Assembly: GCA_030248295.1 (NCBI GenBank)
Contig: JASANH010000850.1
Span: 372,001 to 436,000, forward strand
DNA: 64,000 bases
DNA from: Mesodorylaimus sp. YZB2_4
Taxonomy: Eukaryota > Nematoda > Enoplea > Dorylaimida > Dorylaimidae
Direction of reading: 5' to 3'
The position numbers were made by a program, and so were the translations under genes. The notes under the pieces were generated by a model. It was not told where the DNA came from, did no database searches, and saw nothing but the letters and a program-made list of their open reading frames with translations. This document shows, one piece after another, positions 1-13,702 of the stretch. Numbering within the stretch: the first letter of the stretch is position 1; every line of letters begins with the position of its first letter.

Positions 1-2071
1 ACTCAATCGAACTCGACGACTTGACAACCTTCTTCACACACGGCCAGCCTCCATATGGCGCACCCGAGCATTATGTGTTTACTGGCGCTTTTTTGATCCA
101 CTACTGCCTTGACGCCGTTTTCAGCAATCCGTGAGATGGATGCTTTTGAAGTAGGGTAGGCACCTCAAAAAAAACCCTCCCGATCTGTTACAGTACTCAA
201 CATGTGTTCGCGCTTGCCAGTCGGCGACACTTGTGCAGCACGATTTAAGGTAACAGAAGGTAATCGTGAAAACAGTTCTTGTTGGCTTCCTCAATAGAAC
301 TCGTCCTCGTACCTTTTTCCCTCGTGGCACACGCGCACTCTCATAGCCTTGAATTGCAACCTCGTCTGCTCGCCCCTTGACAAAACAGTTATGGCAAAAC
401 TGTTTTCATCCTCTTACTGCCCTTCGAGTGGTCTCGGGTGTAAGTCTCGCCCACGTATGATCCCTAGCACTCTTCGTCCCTGGCCTGTTAGCTCGTGTCA
501 ATCTCCTCCTCCTCTTGTGACTAATCGTCTTTCGAAGAGTTTTTTACGTCAGATTCAAACTTTTCGATCAAGCTGGAATCGGTCCAGCCGTGTTCGTTGT
601 GGGTGCGGCCTCGTCAAAGCTGTGTTTGCTGATAAGAGAAAATAAGTATGATACTAAGGCGTGACCTCGCATTTTTAGTGTTTGTCTAAGCTCTGGTCTC
701 TGTACAGAAATGAAAATGTGTAAGTTAGACGCGTTTTGTTGCCAGTTTGCTCGTCTAGTCTTCCTACAGGTTTCTATTGTAGTCTTGCGACATTGTATCC
801 ATCGGTTATTATAAGTGGTCCTAGGTGGTCTTCCATGCTCATGGGCTGACATGTGGGAGAATGCGTGTTATCTTTCGACGAAGGTGGATGAAAAATGGTC
901 AGGATATTCAATGCAAAGGCAGCCTTCTTGGGCGGCCTGGCGCAGCAAATGTGAGATCACGCTGTGCTGATAAGAACAATGACAATGGGTCTTCCTGTTG
1001 ATAAATCATTCGGGCCCGTTGCTATTGTCAGATTAACGACCTTGGCTTGTATGCTTTGGGTTTATGCATATTTGAGTGGCTGGACAGCGAATATTCCGTC
1101 TGTGAAAGGACAGGCTCTCGAAGTGGAATAGTTTGGACTCGAGCGATGTGTCCATTCGAATTCGCTCTTCGCGCTTCGAATTCTTTCACTGGTAATGTGT
1201 TGCAGCCGGTCTGCGCAATCCGATTTCCGATCGATGCATTAGTTATAAAGCACGTGTGTGAGTCGGAGCGAGAATGTGTGCAGTGGAATGTTTTATGCAT
1301 GCTGGATTGGCAGAAGTGCCGTGCCATCCAACTCGTGTTCGCTTTATTGAATGCAAGCTCGTACGAGAAACATTGGATGCTCGTTTGAGCGGAATGCGTC
1401 GGTCAGGACCGCCTGGCCTCGGTTTCGTTCTCATAACCCATCCAGATGAGACCAGTCGACAACTTTTTCTCGCCTCGTGAAAAAGTTTATCGTTTTCCGG
1501 TCACTAGCAGTCTTGCAGTGGGCAGAGGAAGGCCGTTCGACTTTCCCTCTCTTTCTCCAAGGCCCGCTGTTTCGCTCGAAAACAACCTTACGCAATCTGT
1601 TGTCGGTGGGCTTGTCATCTTCGTCGCTTTCTATCTTATCCGCCCAAGCAGTTTGCATTGGGTGGTCGACAGCGGGAGTCATTTCCGGTGCGAAAGTGAC
1701 AGTTCAGCCATTTGCACGCCCTGGTTGGTCTTCACCCAGGAGGAGAAAGAGATGAGGGTGCAGCCCAGAGTCATAATTATCGCCTACGCTCGAGGGCACC
1801 CCTTTACCTCCTCGTCAATTCGCGGTTTTCCCGTGAAAGTTTCGATTTGGCATCGTTTTACCTCGCATTGAACTTGGTGCTGGGGAGGTGGTGAGTGGGT
1901 TGGGTGGCATGATGGAGTTTTCGATATGGGTATGTAGGTGAACCGTTTTTCACCATTGGCCATTATATTTATGGCAGAAAGTCTAATCCGCGCGCCCCGC
2001 AACCATTGCCACAGACGCATTTACAGTTTCAATTGTAATTCTTCTAGGCAGATATACTGTGCGGGCCAAAT
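1..2071. other. upstream region without a recognisable gene
   Basis: Open frames here are short, overlap on both strands and resemble no family I know. There is no convincing splice-linked coding series. The last few hundred bases probably hold the promoter and 5' UTR of the RhoGEF gene that begins at 2072. A possible acceptor (CTTCTAG) lies just upstream of that start, so a non-coding first exon could lie within this stretch. Confidence 0.4.
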
Positions 2072-5000
2072 ATGGATGAACACGCAACGTGTCGTTTACT
2101 CAGTTCCGTTTTCCAACCATTCGTCAATATCGGGCCAGCATTGTTGTGCCAGGTGCAAGAATTCCTTATCCAAACCAGATCGGTGTACCAAGGTCGGCAA
2201 TCTGACGATCTGCGTTTTCTCGTCCAAGCCGTTGATTTATTGGCGCATTTGTCCAGCGATGTTAAAGTAAGACTTGCACTTTGTCTCATTGCATAACAAT
2301 CCCCTAACTAATGAGACCAGCACTTGTAAAACTGCAAACGGCGTGTACTGGCCGATAGCCGACGGTTGGAAGGAGCAGGAACGAGAATTCCAACCTCCCA
2401 ATAAAAGAGCAAGACGTATAAGCTGCCCCATAAAAAAGTCAGCTCTGACTCGAGCTTCTTCGTAGTTTGGGTTTTAAAATGGAGGAGGCGAGTATAAATA
2501 GGCACTTTACTTCTCATTTGCGAGTCAGATTTAGCTAAAGTTTGAAGAGCTGAGTGCTTTTGTCTTCTGCTCTTTGGCCGAGCCAAAACAACATGCCAGA
2601 AGCCGGACGTGCTTAATTTTTTCTTTTACGTCTACCTCTTGCTCGTTTACCTTTCTGCCGGGCCATTGTTGTAAGGGGTCAGTTTGCATTGGCTCTATGG
2701 TCGCAACAATACTGCCTATACATTACCAGGCGCCCAGCAGTCGGTCATCGTTCGTTTTGCTCTCCGCTCGGCCAACCGTTTCTGGCCTCAATGACTTTCT
2801 ACGGGCACAAGTCAGGCGCCGAAGCCGGGTCGCTCGTGAGGCACCTACCTCCCTTATACTCTATTACGAATCGTTGCTCGTCACTCGGCGCGTTGGTCAG
2901 TTGGTCAGAAAATGTTATCATTTAGTAATTGCACGCTTCCTGTCCGTACTCCCACCCCATTTCCGTTCTTTTTTACTAGCCTGATCAGCCAGTATACGAC
3001 CTTATTGTTCGAGCCGGGGAGGATGGAAGGAATCATTTTTTTCCTCGTCCTCATTGACGAAATGCGTGGAAATTGCCCATTCAATACGCGGTGTTCCTTC
3101 TGCAGACGCACGTTTTTAGTGCTCAAAAAACAGTTCAAAAATGATTGATCAATGTTTTCCTTTTTCGCCAGTCATCGTGGCACCTGGCACTTTAGGGATT
3201 AGCTAGTCGGCTAATGTTCATACAAAAGTTTTCTGCCACGTGTGCACCACTCGCCACTCAATGGGGCAGTTGGTAGGCGAGAGACAGCTGGCGGACGATA
3301 TTCGATATGGACGGCCTGGTGGGGTCCCTGTCTGTTGGTCCGACCAAGTTTTATTCCCTGCTTACTGGGTCGAGAATCAAAGCGGCAGCTGGCTAAAGTT
3401 GCCCATGAATCACGTTCCGCTGGACACTCGACTAAGCTTTTTCTCGTCGGCCATAGATCTGTCCTTTTATCCTGAGCTTATTACTAATCTCGGCCTCGAC
3501 TATAGGATAAGGGACAAGAGTGGGGTGTCTTTGACTCTGGTTTCGTGACGGGGTGCAACCGAGTTACGTCCTCTCCTCTTCTCTTCCTATCCCTAACGCC
3601 TTTGTTTTTTGGTGCAGGCGGTGCTGGTCGAGGAAAGTGTGAGAGCCGGCTGGCCACTGTGCACGGATCGACACATCGTATGCCACTTGGGCGATCCGCT
3701 AGCCACTGCCGTGAATAATTTTATGCTCGATCATTTTAAGACGGGCGATTTCTACTATTGCATTATTCCGGTCAACGAATCCGATCGAATAGCCTTTCGA
3801 TTGGCGCTTTACTGTTTTGATTGCGGGCAGGGCCATTTCTCCGAGATATCATTGGAGTGGGATAATTTCGTGGCATTGTTACGTGATTGTCAGACGTCAG
3901 CGACCGTGAATGATCGTTTGCCTGAATCGATAAGACATCGGTCATCCATCGGCGAGCAAAGCAAAAAACGCCTTTTTCGACGGTGTCTGGTTCGTAACGG
4001 TAAGAATTCGGCCCTCGAACTGGTTATGTGGAAACAATTGTGTCGAAATTCGAGCGATCGAGTTTGTAACGGTGACATTTCTTTGGCCTTTTCCTATTGC
4101 GCACCTTCAACGCCTTTATTGGATTTTATTGACGACGATCGAAGTCGAGGCATGTCCACGGAGAACTGCGAGCAAGGTAAGTCCTCCGATGCACCCTGTT
4201 TTTCTTGATCCCATGGAAAGGGTATGTTGACATTGGACGAGACATTCTTTTCATTTCCAGATTTGACGCACAATACGAGCGAGAAGGTGGAAGAGGCTGA
4301 AGACTGCTATGGTTCCGCGAAAGCAGCTTTGTCGCTGGTTTTGTCGACTGCTTCATCAGCTGCTTTGAACACGAGTCGCATTCCCAAACGGATAGGCGAA
4401 ATCTGCTGGCAGCTATTCTCCGACGGGTTGATCTCGTTCACTGGTGAGTATATTTATCCCAGTCTAGGCTGCCTGTTTGCATTGTCCCTATATTTGGCAG
4501 TTAATGTAAATTGCTTATTCGTTTAGGTGCGAGGTATCGCGGCGACGAACGATGCGCCCTGGTCGAGATACGCCTTCGCAACGGAGCCGTTGAAGGGCAA
4601 AGTCCACTCTTGAACGAACGCACGACCACAGAGTTCGCCAATGCTCTCATGTATTTGTACTCGATCCACAAAAGGTAAGTCCGAAAGACTTTTGGCGGCG
4701 TCCTTTCCATTTTTGAAACAGATGAGACAGCTCTTTGGATTTCACATAATTCGGTCCCGCATCGGGGAGTGCTGGGTGAGATCAGTAGAGTGTACTCATC
4801 GTGGTGTTTTTCATTTTTTCTGCCTCTGCTACTCGCCAGGCAGGAACCATGCTATTAAACGTAGCTACGCAGGTTATAACATAGCCATTTGAAGCTGGAT
4901 AATATTTCTGGCGCGTGCATTGAAGCGCATGACTGCTGTGATAAATCGCGTATACGCAGTCTGGATATGCAACTTTGGGAAGAGCAGCCGCCTGGACCAA

Positions 5001-8000
5001 TAAGTTATGGGTTATGCACCGCCAAAACATGAATTTTATTGCACTAACGAGTAGCATCAGCACAGCACTGACAGACTGGGTCAGTGTCATCTTCGTTGCA
5101 CGCTTTTTTTAACCAGGCCACGTTACAGTACGCTAGCGATGTATGTGGTCATTAGCAAACTCGAACATTGCTACTTTGGCCATGCGTGTAGACGGAGTGG
5201 TTAGGGGCCGAATTGGCCACAGGTTGTTCTCTGATCGTCATTTTGAGTATCGGCATTGTCGGGGTGTAATTTACGATAATGACGTCCTCTTGACTGCTTG
5301 GTGATGTGTGGTATCCGGTTACAGATGTGGGTGTGATGTAGGGCGAAGAGGGGAAACTGGCGTGCTAAAAATGGTCCAATATGCACTAATACTTTGAGCT
5401 ATTGTATAGCAATGAAATTCATCCTTTAACATAATAATACTTCACCCGGCTCCGAGAGCGCATTTTTAGGCGGGCCGTTGTGGAAGTTGGGAAACGATAC
5501 TGGTTTTTTCTTCAATCTGGATCCTATGATGGCTTTTACGATCAGCGGCATTTCGTGCTGGTCATTTTATGCAGAAATGCGAACACGAAATAGCTTTTGT
5601 AGTGGTCGAATGAGCAGGCGCGCGAGGGGTCAAAAGTACGCCCACAATGTAACCCATTGTGCGCGTTCGGGCTCCACAAAGTGCTGATTCTCTCGTTTTG
5701 GTATCTTGGCTATAAAAGGATACGTAGTTGCGTCACTCGACTACGACTTCTCAACATCAATGATTCCCTTTATTGGCACAAAATCTGACCAGTTGTGCTG
5801 GTCGTTTTTGCCTAGCATGAGATAAACGGTTCTTGTCGTCCATCTTAGGACAGCAGGCAAAACGAGAGAAAAACGTTTATTTTTCCAACACCTTTTCGGA
5901 GCTGGCACTAAGGTCTACCCGGCCGGAAACTGAACTGAACGGGGAATCCGTCCAAGTGAAACACGAGTCGCATTGACGACGTTGTTGTCGACTAGAGCTG
6001 AGACCGTGAGGGGCAGACCATACATGGCATTGTTTGGGAGTAGGCGCCTGTCAAACCCTGTGCCAGGCGGTCTGGAGTGGGGCTTAAAGAGGAGCCGCTA
6101 CGTTATAGATTGCGCTCTTGTTGTAATAGGAGTTCAAAAGTGGTGTCTAATCGTAAGAGTTTTTTGACATTGGATATCGTTGTTTTGACTCTTATAATGG
6201 GAGTTTTTCTTTTTTTAGGTGCATAATTACATCGAAAGTAGTGGAGGACGGTTGTAATGGTCGAAAGGCCTGTCGATTAGTGTTTGTGGTCAGCAGTAAG
6301 GTTAACCAAGACGAGACATCGGATTCGGATTGTGTGGCGTTAGGTTATTTCAAGGAAGTCATCCATTTGTACATGGTAGGTGACCGTACCTTATTAGCCA
6401 GATCCGACCCAATGAACAGTAGATGCCCTTCGGATAATTGTGTTACCCGGCTCATCTTCCAACGTTTACGCATTGCCCGTTCGTCCTTGCGTACGCCCAG
6501 GTCTGGTCGTTTTGCCCCAAGTGACCCATTGTTGACGGCGATATGTAATAGGAGGGCGCGAGGGTGTTGGCGCGTGAGAATTGTAGTTATAAGGACGCGT
6601 CGAAACGGTCGTCGGACATCGTCGAACGGCTCGATTCGTCCTCGTAGTCACCGTCGACCAACTAGACTGCAATTGCGTTGCCTATGACCATTTTTGACCA
6701 TGGCTACTCTGACCTTGACAATAATTTCAGTCCTCTCTACTGCACATGCCCTCTGTAGTCGCATTATCGGCCTCGCTTTGACTCGTGTTTGCGCCTACAT
6801 AAGCGTCAGTGGCCCGATAAGGACGCGGGGAAAAAGTTTTGGTGCCTTCGGTGTTGACGTGTTCGTTGTTTGTAGCTTGCTTGAGTGCTGGTCAATATGG
6901 TGTTGGTCTTCGACAGCACGTTTTTCGGATTATATCTTTCTGTTACTTGGCCTAGTCCTGACAAAAAACGGGGTTTTTAAATCTACCTCGCGGATCAATG
7001 CTGCCTCCCTGAAAGCGATATACCCTGTTATCAGGCCACTTGATCTCTGTATTTTTAGTTGGCTGACGTTGTTTGCAGTTGACTTTTTTCACTTCCTTTT
7101 ACATTTTCCTTTCAATGGTTTTGGGCGTATGATAGGTGACGATGATTGGGAAATGGGACTTCCGTTCAACACCAAACGTTTTATCGACGAAAGACGCATT
7201 AAGGGCGTGTATTGATCCCTTGGCTTCAATGGGTGCATCATGTTTAACAAACGCATTTTTGGCCGGCAGATGTTGAATTTTGACGAATGGCTTTAAGCCT
7301 GGTTTATTAGCCGAGTAATTGGAGCTGTGTGCACAGTCCTATTTTGACCGCAGTGCCTCCTCGCGCGTTATGTTCAATAATCGCCTTTATATCTATAAAG
7401 CGTGAATTTCGCGCCATATCGCCTTTGTATCTTGCACTGATCGAGCCATTGGTTGTTCAAGGTAAGCTAAGAGGATTTTTGTATTTTAGCAGCGCATACC
7501 GAGTGGTCTGGAGCGGACTTTCTTCGTTGACGTATGCGCTGACGAAATAACGAATCTGTTCTCTGACATGGAAGGAGATCCTGAGCAGAAGGAAGCGGGA
7601 GGCAAGATATCAGTGGTAGGTGTTCATGATAGCTTGTTCCGGTCGGTATGCCCAAGATGTCAACATGTCAATTTGCGTTCAGGTGAACTCGTCGGAATTG
7701 AACGACAGAGTTGGTGGTGCATCGGAGTTTAGTGACGCTTTCGGTGGAACGGTGACATACGATCGAAAACGATGGGTGTCCTTTCGCCAGGTGAGAGATC
7801 CTCCACTACTGCTGACTCGTTTTGAAAGTGGGGGGAAGGCGTACGTCTGCGAGTTCTCAGGAGTTTGAATAGGAGTGGGTGAATTAAGTTGCAGTAATGA
7901 CAATAACTAATCGAACGTTCGTTGACATGCTGTGATACAATGGCAGAATTTCCTTGATTCAGGATTTAGAACGTTTTATGGACGTTTGTCGGACTGTGGC

Positions 8001-11000
8001 CAAAAGTTGCGTGGCTAATATACAGACGTTGAAAGACGAGTATTCGGATTCGAATATGGCCGCCTTTTGGTCATTAGGCGTCGAAGAATTGGAGGAGAAA
8101 CTATGCCAGTAAGTCACTTTGGTCTTTTCCTAATTTGAGTGATTTTCACGCCCGAAATTGGGAGTAGGGCAACCGTGGACCGCTTTTCAGCCAGCGTGAA
8201 AGTTCCAATAACAGCGTTGACCATTCTGAGTCTTGTAGGTTGAAAGAACTTCAAGCCGGATTAGACGAGGATGAGTGCTCGGTACAATTGGCCCAAACTG
8301 GTGATGATGATTTGCAAAATCTGCAGGGGTCGTACGACGACTTGAAACATCTGCGCACTTACAGGTGCGTTTGATGGATTACAGCGATGCGTTCATTCTG
8401 CAGTTCAATGTTTTAAGGGACGCAACTGACAAGGTCGCCGCCCTCTACACCGAAGTACGCAAGGTTATGGTTAAAGTTCGGAATGGTGTTGGTCGACGAA
8501 TAGGTGTATTGGAAGCATGCATCAAAGCTAAAACCTTCATGGAAAAGCAGGAAAAGGTGAGCAGTTTCCAGCTACATTGTTAGCGCGAGTTAGGAAACAA
8601 TGCTTTCCAGCTGCTCGAGTCCTGCATCAATATAAAGAGCGCATTACACGCTTATTCTGGAACACCTGATAACGGCCGTGTCGCCCGGACTGCACTGCAG
8701 CAGTTAGAAATTTATTTCAACGACATAGTGCGTATAACATTGGCCGATGTGGATGAAGCGATTGCGCAAATGGCCGTGTTTGAATGGGATAGCCTTTCAG
8801 CAGAGCGGAAGGAATCTGTGCTGTCCGCCGTGGACGACTTGCAAAGGACTGTCAAAAGTGCATCTGATGTGGCTGACTCGACTCGGGCACGTCTTCGCAA
8901 CATTGTTTCTTGCCATGACTTCTTGGATCAGGTACGCTTGCTGCCTTGGAAATTCGCATCACAGTGCTAATGATCTTTTTAGGCTTACGACTGGGCTTTA
9001 GATGGGCGGGAAATGCTGAACCGACTTGTCTCCTCTACTGCGTCCCCTTCAAAACTGCCAAATGAAGAACTGCAATCTCTCGTTGCGCATTTGGCCACTC
9101 ATCCACCTATTCCTCCCGGGCTATTCGCCGCCAAACTACGTATAGCATCGGAGGCGGGAGATGAAAAGCTGGTCATTCAATGCAAGGTAGGGGAGATTTA
9201 GTTTCGCCGAAGCATAAGAAGCAAGTGTCAGGTTTTAAATCCGAGAAGCCCTTCCGTTTCAAGTCTCAATATGTCTTGTTCGCCGATCGATTCGACACTT
9301 TACTGCGTTTAATTTTAGGCTGTACAAGAACGTTGCCTGAATACCGAGCGCGCCCTTCTGAACTGGGTCAAATTACTCGAAACAGCGGTCGATGGTGGAG
9401 AAGAATGTGTGAATGCAACTGCGTCTACGGCCTCTTCTGAAACTGGTGGGAGCCTGGAGAATGGCAGCAGGGATCAAACTGGAACTGACTGCGGCAACGT
9501 GGAAGAAAGACCAGTGCAACGGTATCGGCCTTGTAAGTGCCTCTGAAAGAAACGCGTCTTCATCACCTTTTTTATTATTCGTATTTTCACTGAACAGGTA
9601 GCGTCATGTCGTCAACGTCTGTTCTTTCTGCCCAGCCCGTCCTGGAAGTGATGAGGCTGGATGGCGATAATGTCGAATCGGCTACGACCAGTGACAAAAC
9701 GGATTTTACGGGAATCATAACGGAAGATTTGACTGAAAAGGTAAGCCTGCTTCCGCGAAGCTCTGTGACACCCGATTGTACAGGTGCAAACAAAAAGGCC
9801 TATGCATTATTTAGGTGGTATCGGAAATATCGGAGAATACGCTACGCAAGAAAAGAGTGGAGCGATTGGCTGCTCAGCGTATGAACAACGGTGGAGGTAG
9901 CGGAAGAAAAGGCTCACTACCAGCACCACCACCGCCTTCGGTCACTTCACTCATGCCTGCTGATAAGGCCAAATCTCGGCGACCATTTCGGAAGCTGATG
10001 AAGCGAAGCAATACGTGTGACGAGATTGTGGTCAGCTCGAAACCAACGCGGCATCAAAGTTTGGAGAGTTTACCGAGGTATGTGGGTCTCTCGTTCGGAA
10101 CACCTAGGATTCAGCTGGTAGCACGAGCCAACTCGGGATATGGTATTATCGGGCTATTGCTTTTTGCCAGACAAGTCTCTCGCCGAAGGTTCGAATGGAG
10201 GCCCTGTGTGTGATGGTGATCCAGTCTCGCTTTGTTCTGCTCTCTTTTGCGGTGACACATACTGTACAGCGTGCAAAGCCTTGTCCAACGAGCAACGTAC
10301 TCCAGCGGAGGAACAACTGCTACTGATACTTCTTAAGAAAGATTTGCCTTCATATTTCCTTTGTTTTATTGTGGCTACACGGAGTTTTATCCTCATTCTT
10401 CATGTCGCCTTTGGGCGTCAGTTGGACAGCAGGGGTGGCGGCAGTTGTACCTGAGCACTTCATTCATCCAATAGTAAAACCGGGATTTAAACAGCTGCTT
10501 GATCAATGTAAGGGCATTGGGAGAAGACATGACAAGTTTTTGTGAGCTCACGATTTTACACCAGTTGTTCTCGACTTGATGAAAATAGGTTAGCTCTTGA
10601 ATTGTAAGAGGCAAAGGGACCTTTTAAAAAAAATTTTTGTGGGTGGGGCCCCGTGCCGCCCCAGTTCCCCACGTGACTTCCAAAGGCAAAGGGACTTGCA
10701 GTTTTGTCTCACAGCCACGTTTCTTTAGCATAAGCGAGGAATCTGCGGACGGTGCTGCACTGACTACAAAAAGCGTTCCTTTGGCGGATTTGAATATATG
10801 CGACGAAACAAGCTTTGCTCAAGACGAACCGGACGGTGATTCGACTACTGACTCGGCCCCACCATTTCGAGCCCCGATCCCACCATCAAATATGGATTGC
10901 CTGGCCGGGCGGCCGATCCCGTCTCCTTTGCCCAATTGCTCCCCGAATGTCCGTATGCAACACATGGTCGCCAATGAACTGTTACTGACGGAGGAAGCGT

Positions 11001-13387
11001 ACGTTGCCAGCTTGCAGTACGTGATCGAGGTAAGGTCTGCCCTTGTCTTACTGTAAGTACTTATTATATGCCTGCCATCTGACCCCGTTGCAGCACTATC
11101 TCTCCGAAATGCACCGAACCGATCTACCGCATCAATTGTTGGGGCAACGTTTGACCATCTTTGGCAATATCGAGAAAATCTTTGAATTTCATATTGGTCA
11201 ATTTTTGCCAGAATTGAAACGGAACTGCTCCGAGGCCAATGATGCACTGGGTATGGTTTTTGACAAACTTATTTTTAGTCATGTGAAAATCCCTTTTAAA
11301 TTTAGGCGCTCAAGTTGCCAAATGCTTTTTGAAATACCGATCAAAGTTCCATTTGTATGCCTTGTACAACAAAAACAAACCAAAGTCAGATGCTTTAATG
11401 GCCGAGTGTGCTGGTGTATTTTTCAGAGTAAGTTGCCGCGATTCTGGGGTTGGATTTTAGCAGATTATATCGAGCCGTGACCGTCTGACAATTGATTGTG
11501 ACAGCGTGACTGATTGTGAGATGTGCGTCCAACCTCAAGTTCCCGTCAGAGTGGATGGGTTCTGGATAGGTGATTAGTTGGTACGTGACTAAAGGGCCGG
11601 GGTACGAGCCCAAGCCTTTTTTTGGCATGGCCAAGATCATGATAATTTGAGTTAGGTTGAGGGGAATCGCATGCATTGTTATAACCTTGTCACAAAAGAA
11701 TTCAACCCTTACGAGAATCATGTAGACAATTGGCTTTTTAAAAATCTCATAAAAGGGGGGAAGTTATTGGGCTGAACTCTGGCCCCGCAGCGTCGATCGC
11801 TCACGGTGTCCCAAAACTAAGCACCAATACCCCCGCTCGTTTTGGCCATCCGATGTCTTGAAAGAGACCGACTACTTATTAATTTGACTGGGTCATGTGT
11901 TTTGTTCGCACCAAATCGGTGGGAACAATACGGATGAGTGGGGGAATCCTTCGTAGTGTATCCTGTGCGCTATTTAGAATGATTTGTCCAACCAGATGTG
12001 TTCTTTGCAAATCATGTGACTGTCCTGCTTAGACAAAACAGCTACTCCTTCGCGATAAGCTGGACCTGTCATCTTACTTATTGAAACCAGTACAACGAAT
12101 GGGAAAGTACGCATTGATGCTGCAGCAGTTGATCAAGGCATGTCCGACCTACGATCAGGAACAGCTGGAGACACTTAAGGCGGCCGAAGAGCTGGTTACG
12201 TTTCAGTTGAGACACGGAAACGATCTGTTGGCTATGGATTCGATTCAGCGCTGTGATGTAAGTTTTTATTGCAAAAGTTGATGCGGGGCTTCTCTGAGAA
12301 TTCTTTTTTTAGATGAACTTGAAAGAACAAGGTCAGCTATTGCGTCAGGATGAGTTCGTAGTCTATGAAGGTCGTACGAATCACAAGTGCGTGCGCCGTG
12401 TCTTCCTGTTCGATCATTTGGTCTTATTTGCCAAACCCAGACGCATTCGAACTGGGAATGGTGTCGAGCGCGAGGTGTATGAGGCAAAGCGGTGCATAAA
12501 AGTAAGCAGGTCGAGATTTCTTTAGCTTGACTGGAAGAACGTGTTCCTTGCAGATGAGCGACGTGGGTATGACAGAGCAAGTCGGCGACTCTGATTTGAA
12601 ATTCGAACTATGGTTTTTGCGACATACATCTGGTCAGCGGTTTGTTCTGCAAGCATCGTCCGTGTCGGTGCGTCTGGCCTGGGTATGCTGTATAAGGCGG
12701 ATATTGTGGAACCAGGCCTTGTCTAATCGAGGTGAGGAAAGGTTTACTCAGTGTAGTTCAAGCAGTCATTGATAAACTTTTCAGAATTGCGTAAAGCTGA
12801 GACTTCTTCCATGGGCGGCAATGTATGCGTTGATCTGAAGCCGTCGAAGGATCGCATTGAAGATCGAGCTCTGAACGCATCTCTTCTGATGAAAGGTAGG
12901 TTCAAAAAGAGATCTTCTCTATGTGCGCTAATACCTCTCGTTTCAGTCACCCAACCGCGCATCACCGTGTGTCGCATCGGTCACTCGGCTACGTGCGGTG
13001 ACCTATCGAATAGCGGTCATAGCAAACGTCCGCATTCCTTGATATCCGTTGGCAGCAGTACGTCCAGTTCGAATATGAGCTCTGGAACTGACACTACTGG
13101 TCATATGCGGGCGACTTCGGCCTTGGGAACAACGAGACACATCAGGATGTCGTCTGGTAAGAAATGCGCCGAACGATTTATTAGTGAGAATTAGCTTCAA
13201 GAAAAGTCTTTTAGAGAGTGGCATCTGTTGCGATTTCAATCGCTCTGATGCTCAATCATCATTGGCCGGCGATGATGACCAGAATTCGGCGTCGTTTAAC
13301 AGTTCAAAGTCGAACCTGGCGGTCGAAGGAAAGATCGTACTGGTAGAAGAAGCAGAGAACGTCGAAGGTGCTTTGCTCGAGTCCTAA
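2072..13387 (+). CDS. PLEKHG4/puratrophin-like Rho guanine nucleotide exchange factor (about 24 exons)
   Basis: This encodes a protein of roughly 1,570 aa predicted to activate Rho-family GTPases. Exon 1 (2072-2266, ATG start) reads in phase into 3618-4176; the N-terminal region has the GWPLC motif seen in PLEKHG4 relatives. A Sec14/CRAL-TRIO-like domain follows (4261-4443, 4527-4674, 6219-6375, 7490-7615, 7683-7790), ending in the typical [20 protein letters not shown] region. Helical spectrin-like exons run from 7963 to about 9741. A basic Pro/Ser-rich linker (about 9816-10077) precedes the DH domain (about 10715-12258; motifs [14 protein letters not shown] and [15 protein letters not shown]). 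The PH domain is at about 12313-12732. A Ser-rich tail ends at TAA 13385-13387. Introns vary from 39 bp (8365-8403) to over 1.3 kb (2267-3618, 4675-6218). The DH and PH assignment is secure. The puratrophin-like assignment rests on domain order and motif memory, and individual exon edges may be off by a few bases. Nothing notable was seen in the large introns except a SINE-tail fragment near 10630. Confidence 0.88.
10622..10690 (-). repeat. 3' tail fragment of a SINE-like repeat in an intron of the RhoGEF gene
   Basis: The stretch containing GCCGCCCCAGTTCCCCAC beside a T/A-rich run resembles one at about 35170-35210 (GACGCCCCAGCTCCCCAC beside a T run). Read on the minus strand, both end in an A-rich tail, as expected for the 3' end of a retroposed element. 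Only this short part is shared, so the family limits are unknown. Confidence 0.45.
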
Positions 13388-13547
13388 GCAGCGTTTGACG
13401 CCTTTGAAAAAGAAACAAATGCGTTCGTCTGTGATAGATCTCAGCCAGGCTTTTCCATGATCATGTACGTACACTGCCGCATGGCGCTTTTTCGTGAATG
13501 CACAAATGTATTTTCTGCACGTTTTTTGACTTTGTTTTATGTCAGGC

Positions 13548-13553
13548 AATAAA
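13548..13553 (+). promoter_or_regulatory. polyadenylation signal of the RhoGEF gene
   Basis: An AATAAA hexamer lies about 160 bp after the RhoGEF stop codon. A second AATAAA is at 13697-13702. Either could direct 3' end formation. Confidence 0.5.
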
Positions 13554-13702
13554 ATGTATATTTTGGCAAGCATGATTCTATAAATAATTTGATGAGATTT
13601 TATGAATTTTTTCATGTGCCTATTTAGCCGACAGTACAGACCTGCACGACGATATTTAATGCACATGTGTAGACGGAAATCTTTCCAAAGTATGCCAATA
13701 AA

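Noticed and set aside
7352-7461. Possible extra exon of the RhoGEF (ends in a GTAAGC donor)
   Set aside because: Neither candidate acceptor keeps the reading frame between the exon ending at 6375 and the one starting at 7490, which already join in phase.
11780-11850. Short stretch near TGTCCCAAAACTAAGCACC that suggested a 5S rRNA-like element
   Set aside because: The similarity is only a few bases and the internal control region of 5S genes is absent.
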